From positions 84,204-148,203 of the forward strand of contig NBIV01000193.1 of the NCBI GenBank assembly GCA_003194525.1: 64,000 bases of DNA, given 5' to 3'. Below the pieces are notes generated by a model. That model saw nothing but the letters and a program-made list of their open reading frames with translations. It had not been told where the DNA came from and searched no databases. Made by a program: the position numbers and the translations under genes. This document shows, one piece after another, positions 22,039-33,020 of the stretch (position 1 is the stretch's first letter; every line of letters starts with the position of its first letter). This stretch comes from Gracilariopsis chorda. Taxonomy: Eukaryota; Rhodophyta; Florideophyceae; Gracilariales; Gracilariaceae.

Positions 22039-22775
22039 ATGCCTCATGCAAGGATCGAAAGCAATGGGGTAGTATACGTCGAAGACAGCGGCGAGCGACA
22101 TCCGTTCTCGGTGGTATGGACAACTTTGCCACTATTGTCTTGGATTGTACCGTTTATAGGCCACATGGGTATTGCAGATTCATGCGGAGTGGTGCATGAT
22201 TTTTCTGGACCATACCAGGTAAGTGTGTCATGCTCGTGGCGCTGAGCTTTGTCGACTTAGACGAATGCTTACCGCATACCCAGTCTAAAACTGAGGAGAA
22301 TGAATATGCAAGTATTCTCTAACCACCGTATTACCACATCAATTCCATACCGAACCCGAAATGCTTGTACCAGGTTACGATAGGATCCTTTATGTGCGGA
22401 CCTGCGAAAAGAGTGTGGCGACTAGACCTTGAACAGATTACTACGCATGACAGCTTAGACAGCACTACCAATGATGGCGAAGGGACTGGTCAGGCACTTG
22501 ATTCTGCATCAATGTATGACCGTGCAGTTGCCGAAGGCGCAATGATTTATGGAAAGCGGATGCACAATCTCGTTTGTGACAACTGTCACAGTCATGTTGC
22601 CACTATCCTAAACATGCTTCGGTATGAAGGACGTTCGGACTGGAATCAATTGCGAGTATGCTGGAAGATATGGATGAAAGGTTCGTGGACTTCAACACGC
22701 AACGCCGTTATAGTTTCTGCTCCGATTCTTTTCCTTATAATAGTTGCTACTGCGTGCATAATAGCCTTTGCTTGA
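22039..22775 (+). CDS. RTE1/TMEM222 (DUF778) family membrane protein, two exons
   Basis: Exon 1 (22039-22218) encodes MPHARIESNGVVYVEDSGER, then LPLLSWIVPFIGHMGIADSC and VVHDFSGPYQ. A GT-AG intron at 22219-22373 (donor CAG/GTAAGT, acceptor CCAG, phase 0) joins exon 2 (22374-22775), which continues VTIGSFMCGPAKRVWRLD and ends with HNLVCDNCHSHVATILNMLR and a C-terminal hydrophobic segment. The signature FIGHMGI, DFSGPY and CDNCHSHVA identifies the RTE1/TMEM222 family. The total is about 193 residues. In Arabidopsis RTE1 is a membrane protein that supports the ETR1 ethylene receptor; the animal TMEM222 has an unclear role. Function here is unknown. Confidence 0.85.
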
Positions 22776-24747
22776 TCCATTGACCGAACCAGTTCCCTCA
22801 CATCGTATTGGCTTCTTGTTCAGCAATGCTTTTCAAAAGCATTTTGTTAGTGTATCCACTTCGGAAATAGCACAGTTATGGGATATGTTTAGGGCCTTGG
22901 GGACAGTTAACCGAATCCCAAAAACGTCCGTACGCATGTTCATTGTATCCGGTTAGCTTCAAACATGATCTGAAGAGCCGGCCCTGCACTATATGATTCC
23001 TGCGAGTTGAGGAAGCTATGATCAACCAGCATTGTATTTGTTTCATGACACAAGTATCGTGATGTGACGTTCGGTTTACATATCCTTGGGATAGTATTCC
23101 TAGACACAACGTCAGTTCTTGAGGTTTATATTCCTGCGAATGGCTATCATGCGTATGCCATGCTCTCAAACGGCTTCTAAAAACGGCAGTCTTCCTTAAA
23201 CAACCTAAACAGTGCGCAGTGCGGAATTGGAGCGATACTGGACTGATCAAGCATCTTAATTGCTTTTATGGGCTGCGGGAACATCCTCGACGACGTTATG
23301 TTGTGGGCAGCTGTGGACGAGGCACTTCAGCACAACCGTAAGCGTTCATATGTTCATATGCTGTCGTGTAGCCTTCTAAACTTTCCGAACCCTTTTTGAT
23401 AGCAAGGGCTCACGTCCTGTGGCGGAGCTGCCCGCGCGTTGTGACATCCGAAGTTGCGCACATGCTTGTCTCTTGTAGCTGTATTCCCGAGCCGTAAATG
23501 AATGTTACTCCAACTTTTGCAAACTGCGGGGTTGCGGGCCATGACCATGGCAGAGAGGAGGAAAAGAGGATGGTGTACAGGAGAAGAAAGCAGGGAGGAG
23601 AGGACGGGAGAAAGGGAAGATTCCTTGTCTGTGGTTCAAAGATTACCGAAGACAGACGCCAACTCTCTGGCCCTCCCTTGTTCCTGATCGGTGATGCGTT
23701 CGACTTATACCGTACATCAAGGGCGTCAAAGTTGTCGTAGCCCATCTGGAGTCACGATGCTAAATCGCTTTGCGCTGGATACCGGTGTGGTGAGGGACCA
23801 CTGCAAGGTACTAGCTAGCGAGTCCCGCTCAGGGCATATACAGTTCCGCCCGTCGAGATGTGCCGACCTTCCAAAAAGAGCCTATAAAACACTAAAGTTA
23901 CGCCGGATGAGGAAGCCAAATGGAGATGCGGTTGGGTCTATTAGGGGAATTTAGCCGTCGAATAGATAATTAGCATTCTACTTAGAAAGCGAATACCGTT
24001 GCCTTGGAATTATGGGCACGTGCCCGTAACTACACACACACCGTACATCAGTATCATAAAAGAAACGTCATACGTAGTCGTCGCCTTTTCTAGGCAATGT
24101 TCCCAATTCCGTAGCACGATAACACAGAAAGAAGCCAAAGGAGCAAGCACTCCTAACTCCAGCCAGGAATGAAATCCAAAACATCCATATATTATGGATC
24201 CCGCTATTAAACAGCAGCTCAATTCTTCTCGAAGGTGCTCGCAAGTGGCAACGAAGCAAGTGATCTGCTGTATCTAATACGTTTGGTTTGGGTATATCTA
24301 GTCATCTTTACAGGTCTGTACCTTTCTTCATCCCTTTGAGGAAACGAAATCGAGTGGCGATGGGGTCTGTCCTGGAGGCCGTCAACCTCTTCTTTGGTAG
24401 CGTCGAGAAACACCATGTTTCTGATATGAGACTAATTATGTGAAAAGCTCTTTGGGAAACATCTCTCGCAGAAGAGCAGCCCAAGCGAAATAGGCAGGAC
24501 TAGGGCCAAAAAACAGCCCCAACACTGGTTCTGAGTTCGTTTGGACACGTGAACGTGTTGCGCTAGTCGCAATCTAGGCCAATGTGTGCCAATACCAGAT
24601 TAGTCTAGAACGTTTTCGATGAGAACTGCTAAATCAGGATGGCCTCAGCGTTTGTTCAAAGACGATGCACAGCCAGCGCCTTTGAAACTTTTCAGAAAAG
24701 CGAAGAACGACGCTTTCGTTCTCATGCAGATACCCATCTTTCAAAAA

Positions 24748-24860
24748 AAGAGGGACCCGGGAGGTCGTTAAACTCGTCCAGGCGGTCGGCGGACTGATCG
24801 CCTCCACGGACCCGGGATGTCCGTAAAATCGCCCCGGCAGTCGGCGCACCGACAGCCCGA
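24748..24860 (+). repeat. Imperfect ~70-bp tandem duplication
   Basis: GGACCCGGGAGGTCGTTAAA at 24750 is echoed by GGACCCGGGATGTCCGTAAA at about 24818, each followed by a GGCGGTCGGCG or GGCAGTCGGCG block. No coding function is seen. Confidence 0.6.
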
Positions 24861-25604
24861 AGACCTGGGCGGTAGCGTCGGAAAAAGACCCCCGCTTATC
24901 TGTGCGAAACAGAAGGGACGAGGCACGTGCAACACTGCGGATCTTACCAACCTTTCCCTAACTTTTCCCAGAAGGATCATGGAGGTTCCCACGGAAACTC
25001 TGGCGGGACCGCAATGGGTCTCCAACGGAGACCAGGGATTTTAGGAAGCGACAACACCGCCTGTACAAGGATCTGAATGGTTTTACAGGGTTTTTCTGGA
25101 CTTACGCTGAGATCTACAGCACACACGGGCCCCAACCCGATCTTACCGCCCTTTATCGCCAAGGGAAAAGAGAAAAGGGAGAGCAAGATGTCACCAGATC
25201 TTCTGGGTGGCGCGAACGTGGTACATGGAATCCGCCTTGTCGTGGTGTACCCCTTACCTGGCGTTCTCTCGAGTTGAGGAAGGATTAGCAGAGCAAAGTC
25301 TGGAAGAGGCGAAACGCGCCAGAACGAAATGGATTATACATTCGGGTCTCCCCGCAGAAGTTTTGTACCATTCTACTACGTCTTGGAATACTAGTTAGTG
25401 AGCGTAACACGGCTGCAGCAGGGTGGGAGCAAGCAACAGCCATCAACAATATTTTGAGTCGGGAGTTAAAGGCTGGTGTAACGGGGTAGAGAGAACTTGT
25501 CATTCACGAGGAGTAGCTAGCGGTTAACCTTAGTTGTTGAGAGATTGAGAAGGAATTATGATAAGCACTACCACAGCGTCGCAATTAGACAATGTGCGCC
25601 CATA

Positions 25605-25673
25605 AAGAAGAAGAAGAAGAAGAAGAAGAAGAAGAAGAAGAAGAAGAAGAAGAAGAAGAAGAAGAAGAAGAAA
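25605..25673 (+). repeat. (AAG)n microsatellite
   Basis: About 23 uninterrupted AAG units directly after ATAAAG. The preceding bases AGACAATGTGCGCCC resemble the LINE 3' end on the opposite strand near 26010 (AGACATATTGAACCC), so it may be the tail of another LINE copy. Confidence 0.75.
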
Positions 25674-25975
25674 AGAGGCAGCGTTTGTGTGGGAGTTCTT
25701 GTTGCGTGGATGACGAAAAGCGAATTCTTGTATGGTCACAGCACCGTTTTACTTGATGCTACACTGATTTCAGCCGACGAGATGAAACAGCTTTGAAACT
25801 TCTTTTGTGGCAACACCACAGCTATCTTGTATTTGGCTCAAGCTTGTGTCGGTTGTATGCCTCGGAAGCCAGAGCGAGGATTCTTAACCTGTAGACATTG
25901 TAATGTATTGTAAGTTGTGGGCTCAAGACACCTCGTTCCGATTTCTTGGTAGCACTTCCGCCAAAGAAGTTATTC

Positions 25976-26002
25976 TCTTCTTCTTCTTCTTCTTCTTCTT
26001 TA
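25976..26002 (-). repeat. (GAA)n tail of a LINE (minus)
   Basis: TTC units on the plus strand, GAA on the minus. It follows the LINE 3' UTR, which reads CCCAAAATAAAGAAG on the minus strand. Simple-repeat tails are common at LINE 3' ends. Confidence 0.6.
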
Positions 26003-26054
26003 TTTTGGGTTCAATATGTCTGACTACGGCATATTGATAGAGGTTTTTTCCTAT

Positions 26055-26350
26055 TTATGAGAAAAACCTCTCTCTCCTAAGAAAGGCTAACACCTTCTGT
26101 GGCCACTGGCGGACTATCTCCGCCAAAGTCTTACCTTTTCTCTCTGCTGCGGCAGGAAGCTCGCGTCTCCTAGAATCTGTCCGCTTAGGACAACGAAGCA
26201 CATAGTGTTCAGCGCTGTTGGTAGCGTGCGTATTACAGTCACATTGTGATGGTTTTCCTCCTATGTAGCTTGCAACAGGGTGAAGCTTCGGCGTGTGTCC
26301 TACATAGATCTGAGACAGTGTGACTTCTGCTTTCCGCGGCGATACGATGG
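26055..26350 (-). pseudogene. C-terminal fragment of a LINE reverse transcriptase
   Basis: One minus frame reads ETIVSPRKAEVTLSQIYVGH, then the typical C-terminal zinc-binding block CDCNTHATNSAEHYVLRC (C-x1-C-x8-H-x4-C) and ends in AFLRRERFFS before TAA at 26055. This is the end region of non-LTR (Jockey/I-like) pol proteins. Nothing of the palm domain remains nearby; upstream frames are disrupted. It is followed by a short 3' UTR and a GAA tail, so this is a 5'-truncated LINE. Confidence 0.65.
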
Positions 26351-26639
26351 TTTCTGATAGGTAGCGGACAAGTGATAATATGCCATGGACGGCTGACCAT
26401 ATTTAAGAGTTTGTAAGTGCACAAGCTGATCCGCGTTCACGAGGTGTGCCCGTCTTGCCCTGCGCCGAGTAAGGGAAGCGAAATGGACAAGCAATTGGGT
26501 CTCCAAGAGAGATCGACATCCAACCGATCGTTGTAAGTGCAAGGTGGGAATTATTGTGAAGCTGAGGGCGAGTCCGCAGCAAATGATTGCGACCTGCACA
26601 AAAGACAATACAGCGTTCTTGAGGTGGAACAAGGCTCCA

Positions 26640-27976
26640 TAGGTACTAGTGGATATGTGGGCGCTCTATTGTATTGTTTCACCAACCATCGGTTAATAGG
26701 GCGTATAGCCGTGTCCTGATACTCAGCAGAAACGTACTTCGCAGAAACAAACTGTTCCTTTGGTATGTTCTGGGTGGCACAACACAAACAAGAATACTGT
26801 TACACATGTGTCAGTGATAGACGAAAATGCTAGGAAGCGGGACTCTTGCAACCTGTCTCAGTATGTTTGGACACGAGGGGGTCATATTAGCCATGTTCTT
26901 TTTGAAAGGACAGAAGCATCTGAAGACTGGTGAGTGAAGTCGCGAACAGTGTGATAGGTCGGTTTGGGCACGTGATGGAGGAACTTGTCGTAGTTGTCGA
27001 GCTGCCTACAGGAATGGTAAACATTCTGGAGTCAACCTATTGTTGCTCGATACAGAACGATAGTCTTCTCATCTCCGAAACTTCACTCGGCACTTGTCAC
27101 ATGTGGGGCTATAGAGGTGGATTTGGAGTGGTCGAAGGCTCTTGCGCCGGCTTCCGCTGCACCTGACAGCATCATGATCTACCCTGCCCGCTGTGGAGCG
27201 CAGGATGTCATCCGACTATATTGACAGCTTGTTCGTTTAAGGACGATATGGAGCAAATTGTTCGGCTTCATTGACGACACAGGTGAAGCAAATCCCTATC
27301 CCACACAGGAAGAAGGTCTTTGAGCTATTCCATACACTGCAACCGCTGTCTTAACCCGCCTACGGACCGTGGCTCTAAGACTTCTGAAACAGACCAAGCG
27401 GGGCTATTCGTGTGCTGGAAGCTGCAAGCAGTTGCACAGCGCACTTGGAGCTGTAGGGATTATCTGTGAGGAGGCGTCGGGCAGAACATGTAGATAGATA
27501 AACGTTGAGTGTGAGAGAAGAATAGGATGCATGCATGGCACGTGTGCCACAACAAAAAAACGAGCGACTTCGGTTTTTCGTTTTCTTGTTAAAAATGGCA
27601 GTTGAGACGTTCCATCTGCAGGAGAACTGCGTTTCGCCGTCAAGCGTCCTCACCATTCGAGAACTGCAGCAACTGACATGGTCCCCCGCTGCCCTGTATC
27701 GTGTGAGCATTACCCGTGATACCTACGCCGTAATCGGTTGACGAGCTGCGCATAGGGCTAGACTGTATCACTACGGCGACCAAGAAGCAAAGCACCAATT
27801 CGCTTGTCTGGGGAAAAAGCGCTTCGCTTCATCTTCCAAGAAGCGAAGCACGCCTGCACTGACAAGAGCGCTGGGGCCCTACTTTGGAGGCTTCGCGCTG
27901 TCGCACGGAAGGTCCAAGCGATTCCGATTCGCTAGAAACCGTTTGGAGGTACTCCATAGTGACGTAGATCTGAGCG
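26640..27976. other. Unassigned stretch upstream of the MO25 gene
   Basis: No recognisable gene. Near the MO25 start a perfect 9-bp hairpin (GCTTCGCTT at 27821-27829 against AAGCGAAGC at 27841-27849) lies about 130 bases before the ATG. A promoter must lie here; no clear TATA box was found. Confidence 0.4.
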
Positions 27977-29020
27977 ATGTGGGCTAAGATCTTTCCATCG
28001 AAACCGAAATCTCCCGAAGATGTTGTCCGCGCTCTTCGCGACAGTCTGGAGGAGGGTCGGGGCCAGACGGATGCAAAAGCGGTGAAAAAAATGCACGAGG
28101 AGGTGTCAAAGGCGGTGAGCTCCCTCAAGGTGATGCTGTTCGGTGACCCTAGCAACGACATAGAAGTGAAACAGCAAGACGTGAACGACCTGGTGCGACT
28201 GGCGTGTGAAGGAGAGCTACTGATTCTGATCGCGAAAAACCTATCACTAATGGAGTTTGAAACCCGAAAGGACGCGGTTCAAATATTCAACAACCTGCTC
28301 CGACGTGAGGTGGAGACGAGTTCGAGCGGGTGCGCAGTGGCCAAAGTGGCCGAGAATGATGGGGCGGTGATGAAGACGCTGGTGAGCGGATACGATGACG
28401 GGGACATCGCGCTAAATTGCGGGGCGATACTACGGGAATGCATACGACACGAGGCGCTTGCCAAGCTAATGTTGGACAGTGGACTATTGTGGCGGTTTTT
28501 CGCGCTGGTAGAAGTGAGTGACTTTGACGTAGCAAGCGATGCATTCACGACATTCAAGGAATGCTTGACGCGTCACGTTGCAATCAGCGCTCGATTCATT
28601 GAAGCGAACATGGATCGCTTCGTACAGGACTACAATGCATTACTGCGTAGCGCCAACTACGTAACGAGACGGCAAAGCCTGAAACTATTGGGCGAGATGT
28701 TGTTGGAGCGAGCCAATTATCGAATCATGACGCACTACATTGCGTCGCCGGCTAACTTGCGCGTGGTGATGAACCTGTTGTTGGACAACCGGCGAAACAT
28801 TCAGTTCGAGGCGTTTCACGTGTTCAAGATTTTCGTGGCAAACCCGACGAAACCTGTGGAGGTGGAGAACATTCTGGTGCGGAACAAGGAGCGGATGCTG
28901 GCATACTTGACGGATTTCTTGAGCGATCGGGAGGATGAGCAATTCCAGGAGGACAGGGGCCTGGTACTACAGGAGATCCGTTCGCTGCAAGAAACGCCTG
29001 AAAACAACAATAGTTCGTGA
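27977..29020 (+). CDS. MO25/CAB39 family scaffold protein
   Basis: A 347-residue intact single-exon frame. The start MWAKIFPSKPKSPEDVVRAL is the typical family N-terminus (FF/IFP...K.P.E.V). Armadillo-like helical repeats follow, with FETRKDAVQIFNNLLRREV, then IALNCGAILRECIRHEALAK, DVASDAFTTFKECLTRHVA, RQSLKLLGEMLLERANY and NIQFEAFHVFKIFVANPTKP, all conserved blocks. In animals MO25 binds STRAD and activates the LKB1 kinase. In fungi and plants it acts with GC kinases in morphogenesis and division. Length matches the family. It acts in the cytosol. Confidence 0.95.
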   Translation: MWAKIFPSKPKSPEDVVRALRDSLEEGRGQTDAKAVKKMHEEVSKAVSSLKVMLFGDPSNDIEVKQQDVNDLVRLACEGELLILIAKNLSLMEFETRKDAVQIFNNLLRREVETSSSGCAVAKVAENDGAVMKTLVSGYDDGDIALNCGAILRECIRHEALAKLMLDSGLLWRFFALVEVSDFDVASDAFTTFKECLTRHVAISARFIEANMDRFVQDYNALLRSANYVTRRQSLKLLGEMLLERANYRIMTHYIASPANLRVVMNLLLDNRRNIQFEAFHVFKIFVANPTKPVEVENILVRNKERMLAYLTDFLSDREDEQFQEDRGLVLQEIRSLQETPENNNSS

Positions 29021-29660
29021 GACAAACGAGTTAGAGATTAGGAAGTTTAGCAAAGTGATCATAAATGTACAAGACGTGCTGCGGTAAGAGCGAGAGTTTG
29101 GTAAGTGGAGGGCAGGCACTGGCGTTAGCGTTGGGGTGGGCGTGGTTGCGAGACAGCGCGGGAGAGAGCGCAAGGGGGGGATGCACGGGAGGCTTTTTGA
29201 GGGGGGGGGAGGGGGCAAATGGCGCACAGCGGACGATGACACGTGACAAGCTGTGACTTGTACGCCATGTGTGCGCGCTAGCGCCTTCTTTTTTTAGTGA
29301 AAAAGGGCTTGCTGGAGCGCCATGTGCGCAACCCCTCACGTGGGCCGTGAGAGCCTTGAAAACGTCCGCAACAGTTCGGCGCACAGCCATTCTGGCGTAC
29401 ACTCCACAGCACGCACGTCCCGAGTGCCAGGCGTGTCGGTGCGTTCGCGTTGTGAAGAAGCGCCCATCATCGTTCCTCGCCCCCGCGTGCCTGTCGCCAG
29501 CGGCCATGCGTGGTTCCCCTGCTCCCTCTTCCCCCCTCCCCACATCCACGACAAACTAACTTCAAATCGCAATTACAAAACGCCAGCTGCGCGGCTGCCT
29601 TGACTAAGCGCCTTCTGCTGTTTCGCTGCGCCGCAAGCGCCGCCTGATTGCCGTCCCATC
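29021..29660. other. Intergenic stretch before Rab7
   Basis: Contains the 3' end of MO25 and the promoter and leader of Rab7. G-rich runs near 29200-29215 and a C-rich antisense look are present. No gene is called; open frames on both strands lack motifs. Confidence 0.4.
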
Positions 29661-30647
29661 ATGAGGAACTCCAGACCTAGAATGCTCAAGATTGTCATCC
29701 TCGGCGAGAGCGGGTAAGTGTGCTTTCATTCCCTCCCCTCCCCGAACCACCCCCCCCCCCCCCCCCCGAAGCGAAGAGCAGCGCTAACTGACACACGTCA
29801 AAACATGAAAACGTATTAAAAAAACGCGCTTATAAAAGTGTGGGCAAGACTTCTTTAATGGAGCGATACGTGGAGCATCGTTTTAGTCAACAGTACAAGG
29901 CCACAATCGGCGCCGACTTCTTCCCCAAGGATGTGATCATAGACGACAAAGCGGTCAATCTGCAGATATGGGACACAGCCGGACAAGAACGCTACCAGAG
30001 CCTAGGCTCAGCGTTTTATCGCGGCGCAGACGCCTGCGTACTTGTGTATGACATGACTGATGCACGTTCATTCGAAGCACTGGACTCATGGAGGGATGAG
30101 TTTCTGATTTCTGCTGCCCCGAGGGACCCGGACTCCTTTCCGTTTGTAGTGATGGCTAACAAGGTTGACGTGGTGGATCGAGCAAGAAAGGTACGTGGCT
30201 CCTTTTCGTTTTGTTTTCCCGCAGCTGATGGCACGTTAAGAAGCCGTTCGCACAGACACTGACGTTGTTGTTAGGTTTCGAGGAAGAAAGCGATGGAGTG
30301 GTGTGCGGCCAACCGGGTGAACCCGTTGCCGCTGTTCGAAACGAGCGCAATGGAGGACATCAACGTGGAAACAGCATTCGAAGCGGTGGCTCGCGCTGCA
30401 CTGAGAAGAGGGGAGCAAGACGACGACTTGTATGTAATATTTTTCTTTTGCTTGTGTCAGGTGTGCTTTCGGCACGCCAGCCAGGCGCCGCAGACTTGTT
30501 CGCGCTTCAAACGGGGATGCTGACTTGTGTTTGTGTTTTTTTTTGTGCTTTTGTGTTCTTCCTGGCCGCGGATTGGACTGGAACAGCATTCCAGACAACA
30601 CGGTCGACATCAATGGAAAGGCTACGGAGGACGGATGCGCGTGTTAG
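29661..30647 (+). CDS. Rab7-type small GTPase, four exons
   Basis: Exons 29661-29713, 29839-30190, 30275-30429 and 30587-30647 give 206 residues. Introns are GT-AG: 29714-29838, 30191-30274 and 30430-30586; the first carries a long C run. Motifs: GESGVGKTSL (P-loop, split by intron 1), switch I with [30 protein letters not shown] (switch II), NKVD and ETSAM. The C-terminus reads EDGCAC, two cysteines for geranylgeranylation. The sequence pattern fits Rab7, which directs late endosome and vacuole traffic. The splice junctions are chosen from GT/AG and reading frame, so one or two bases at exon 3 end are inferred. Confidence 0.9.
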
Positions 30648-31227
30648 AGTAGCGTACAAATAGAAAGCATCGCAACTGAGAACTTTTTTGAAAGGCTGAT
30701 GGGCGGCCCCCCCTCTCCCCGCTCCCCCCTCCCCCGTCGTTCCGCGATTGCGACGTAGCAAGCGCACGAAAGGCAAATGTCTGCGACGCGCTGCTCAGCC
30801 AGTCGCAGCGCTCGGAGCCGCGTCTGGCCACCGTCGCAGCGGCGTGCTTCTTACACACTCGCCAACTCCCAACGCCATTGGCGCCGCGGCCGCGCTCCGC
30901 GCACCTCTAATGTAATTCAGAGCAGCACAGCCAATCATCGTCCACGTGTGGCCCCAACCTCCACCTCACCGCTGCCCCCGCACGCCGCATAAATAAACAC
31001 CAACGCACCGCGACCATCACCGTTGCCGCCGGGAGGACCACCTTCATCCTTGCTTCTTCCCACCCCTCCCCCCGCTCTCCACGTTCCACTGCCCCCATCA
31101 CCCCTTCTTGACCTCACCCGCCCCGCCCCCCTACTCCCTAACACCCTTTCTCCCTCACCCCACCATTTCCTCACTCCCTAACACCGTTTCTTCCTCACCC
31201 CAACACGTCCGCCCTCCTCAATACGCC
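30648..31227. promoter_or_regulatory. Intergenic promoter region of the bZIP gene
   Basis: Pyrimidine-rich leader with a tandem duplication (ACTCCCTAACACC at about 31133 and 31173, each followed by CTCACCCCA). A TATA-like CATAAATAAAC lies near 30988, about 240 bases before the ATG. Confidence 0.4.
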
Positions 31228-33020
31228 ATGGATCCCATGCAATTAGCAATCACCACCTCCGCCCCCGCCCCTTCTTCGCAGCCTTTTGACGTCTTCTCGG
31301 CCGCCACGCCCACTAACTCAACCCCCCCCTCGCCTTCGACCTCGGTGACGTCTCCACACCAGACCTTCTCAACGAAATAAACCCCGAGCTTCTAGACTAC
31401 GTCAAATACAACACCCCACAAGTCTACTCGGGTCTTCTTGCTCAAGACCGCAACCAACTCCCAAACCCCTCACCTGCCGTTTTTCCTGCTGTAACACCCC
31501 AATTCCCACAGGTCGCCGACCCATCCGTCCCTGCCACTTCTAATTCACTTCCGGCCAACTCTCCACTTACTCTCGACGAAGGCATGCAAACCATCACCTC
31601 TGTTCCAGCCTTCACTCCGCCAGCCTCTGCCTCCGCCACTGCCGTGCCTGTCGTCGCTTCCGTACCCGGCGTTAATTCCTTACCCGTGGCTTCCGTCCCT
31701 TTTGCCTCCATGCCTCCAGCCTCTGTGCCTGCCACTTCCGTGCCGATTACCGCTTTGCAAAACTTCAGCGCAAATGCAACTGCGCCCGTTTCTCGCTCAG
31801 TTCGGCATCTCAAGCACCCCACCGCAGCCCCGGCCAAGCCCTCCGCTCACATTCCGGTTTCCGTTCCGAATCCCGCGCTTATGGCAGTTTTGCGACAAGC
31901 CCGAGCCATGTCAAACGTTCCACAGCTCAACTCCCAAATGAGCATGCAACCACGTTATTTCCCACCATCAGCCCGGCTCAGTACCGCTATGCCAACGTCG
32001 ACGTCACTGCAACCGAACAGTGCCGCCGCAGTCGCCGCTGTGGCCGGCGCCGCAGCTGCCGCCGCAGCCGCTGCAAATAACCTCTGCTCCGCAACTAATC
32101 CGCACTATGCAGCTTATCCGATGCAGCACAAAAGCTTCCCTCAACGTGCACCTTCACTAACGTATACACATCAACGCTCAATGCAACTGCGAGCGTCGGC
32201 CACACCGCAGACTTATCTTGGCTCGCGTTCGCCTGTTCCACGCGTGGTGGTACCTACTGTGGCGCCTACTATGGCGCCGTCACAGGTTCCTTTACAACCG
32301 CAAACACCGCCATCGCGAGTTACCAGACAGAAACGCCCGAGCCCTGCAGTGAAGCGTGCACCAAACGCACCTGCCAACACCGTGCCACCCTCCGTGCTTA
32401 CCAAGCGGCCATCTTCGTCATCGCTAACGTCAAACCAGTCTAACCTTGCCCAGCCGTTGACTGGTCGTAATGTTGTGCAGCGTCATGTTCCGACCGCTGT
32501 TGCCGGTAATTCCACAGTTGTACACCCTGCTAATGTTGCCACTCCTGTGGATGTGGTACCTATGCAACTCAAGGTGGAACAAGACGAACAAATATCTGCA
32601 CAACAGGTTTTCGCGTCAGATCAAGGGCCCGACGGAGAACAAGATCATGACGCAAAGAAGGCAATGCGTGCCGAACGTAACCGCCAAAGTGCTGCTGCAA
32701 GTCGCGAACGTAAGAAACAACACATCAAAGAGCTTGAGCGGCGCGTGGAAGCACTTTCCAAGGAGAATGCACGGATGCAACTCAGCCAGTTGCGAACAGT
32801 GCGGGATCGCATCCAACAGGAGTCGAAGATTTTGAACCAGGTGAAGGAACTCCAAAAGAAAGTTTTGGACAGAGACTTGCAGATCCACAAGCTCTCTCGG
32901 CAACTGAAAGATGCGAAGATCAAACACGGTGAAGGTGAAGAATGCTCAGAGATTCCGCGACCTAACACTTGGGATGCTGCAGAGTGGAAAAAGAAGAAAG
33001 GAAGAGGCTCGATCCGGTAG
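31228..33020 (+). CDS. bZIP transcription factor with an apparent frameshift
   Basis: The main frame (31584-33020) encodes a long Ala/Pro/Ser/Thr-rich region with an Ala tract, then a bZIP domain: ERNRQSAAASRERKK (basic region with N-x7-R) and a coiled-coil leucine zipper beginning KELERRVEALSKEN. An upstream ATG at 31228 opens MDPMQLAITTSAPAPSSQPF in another frame that runs into a C8 run at about 31322-31329. Past this run the main frame reads LAFDLGDVSTPDLLNEINPE, acidic and clearly coding, before the first ATG of that frame. The natural start is therefore probably 31228, and the run either reflects an indel or a sequence error. If not, translation starts at 31584. The target genes are unknown. 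Confidence 0.8.

Larger units (their letters stand above)
22776..26054. other. Long unassigned stretch
   Basis: No gene I can recognise over about 3.3 kb. Open frames are short and lack motifs. It holds a degenerate tandem repeat (24748-24860), a GAA/AAG microsatellite (25605-25673) and a TTC run (25976-26002). The sequence looks like old transposon debris. Confidence 0.4.

Noticed and set aside
29031-29603. Several long overlapping open frames on both strands
   Set aside because: GC-rich intergenic sequence between MO25 and Rab7. No domains, and the frames cover each other.
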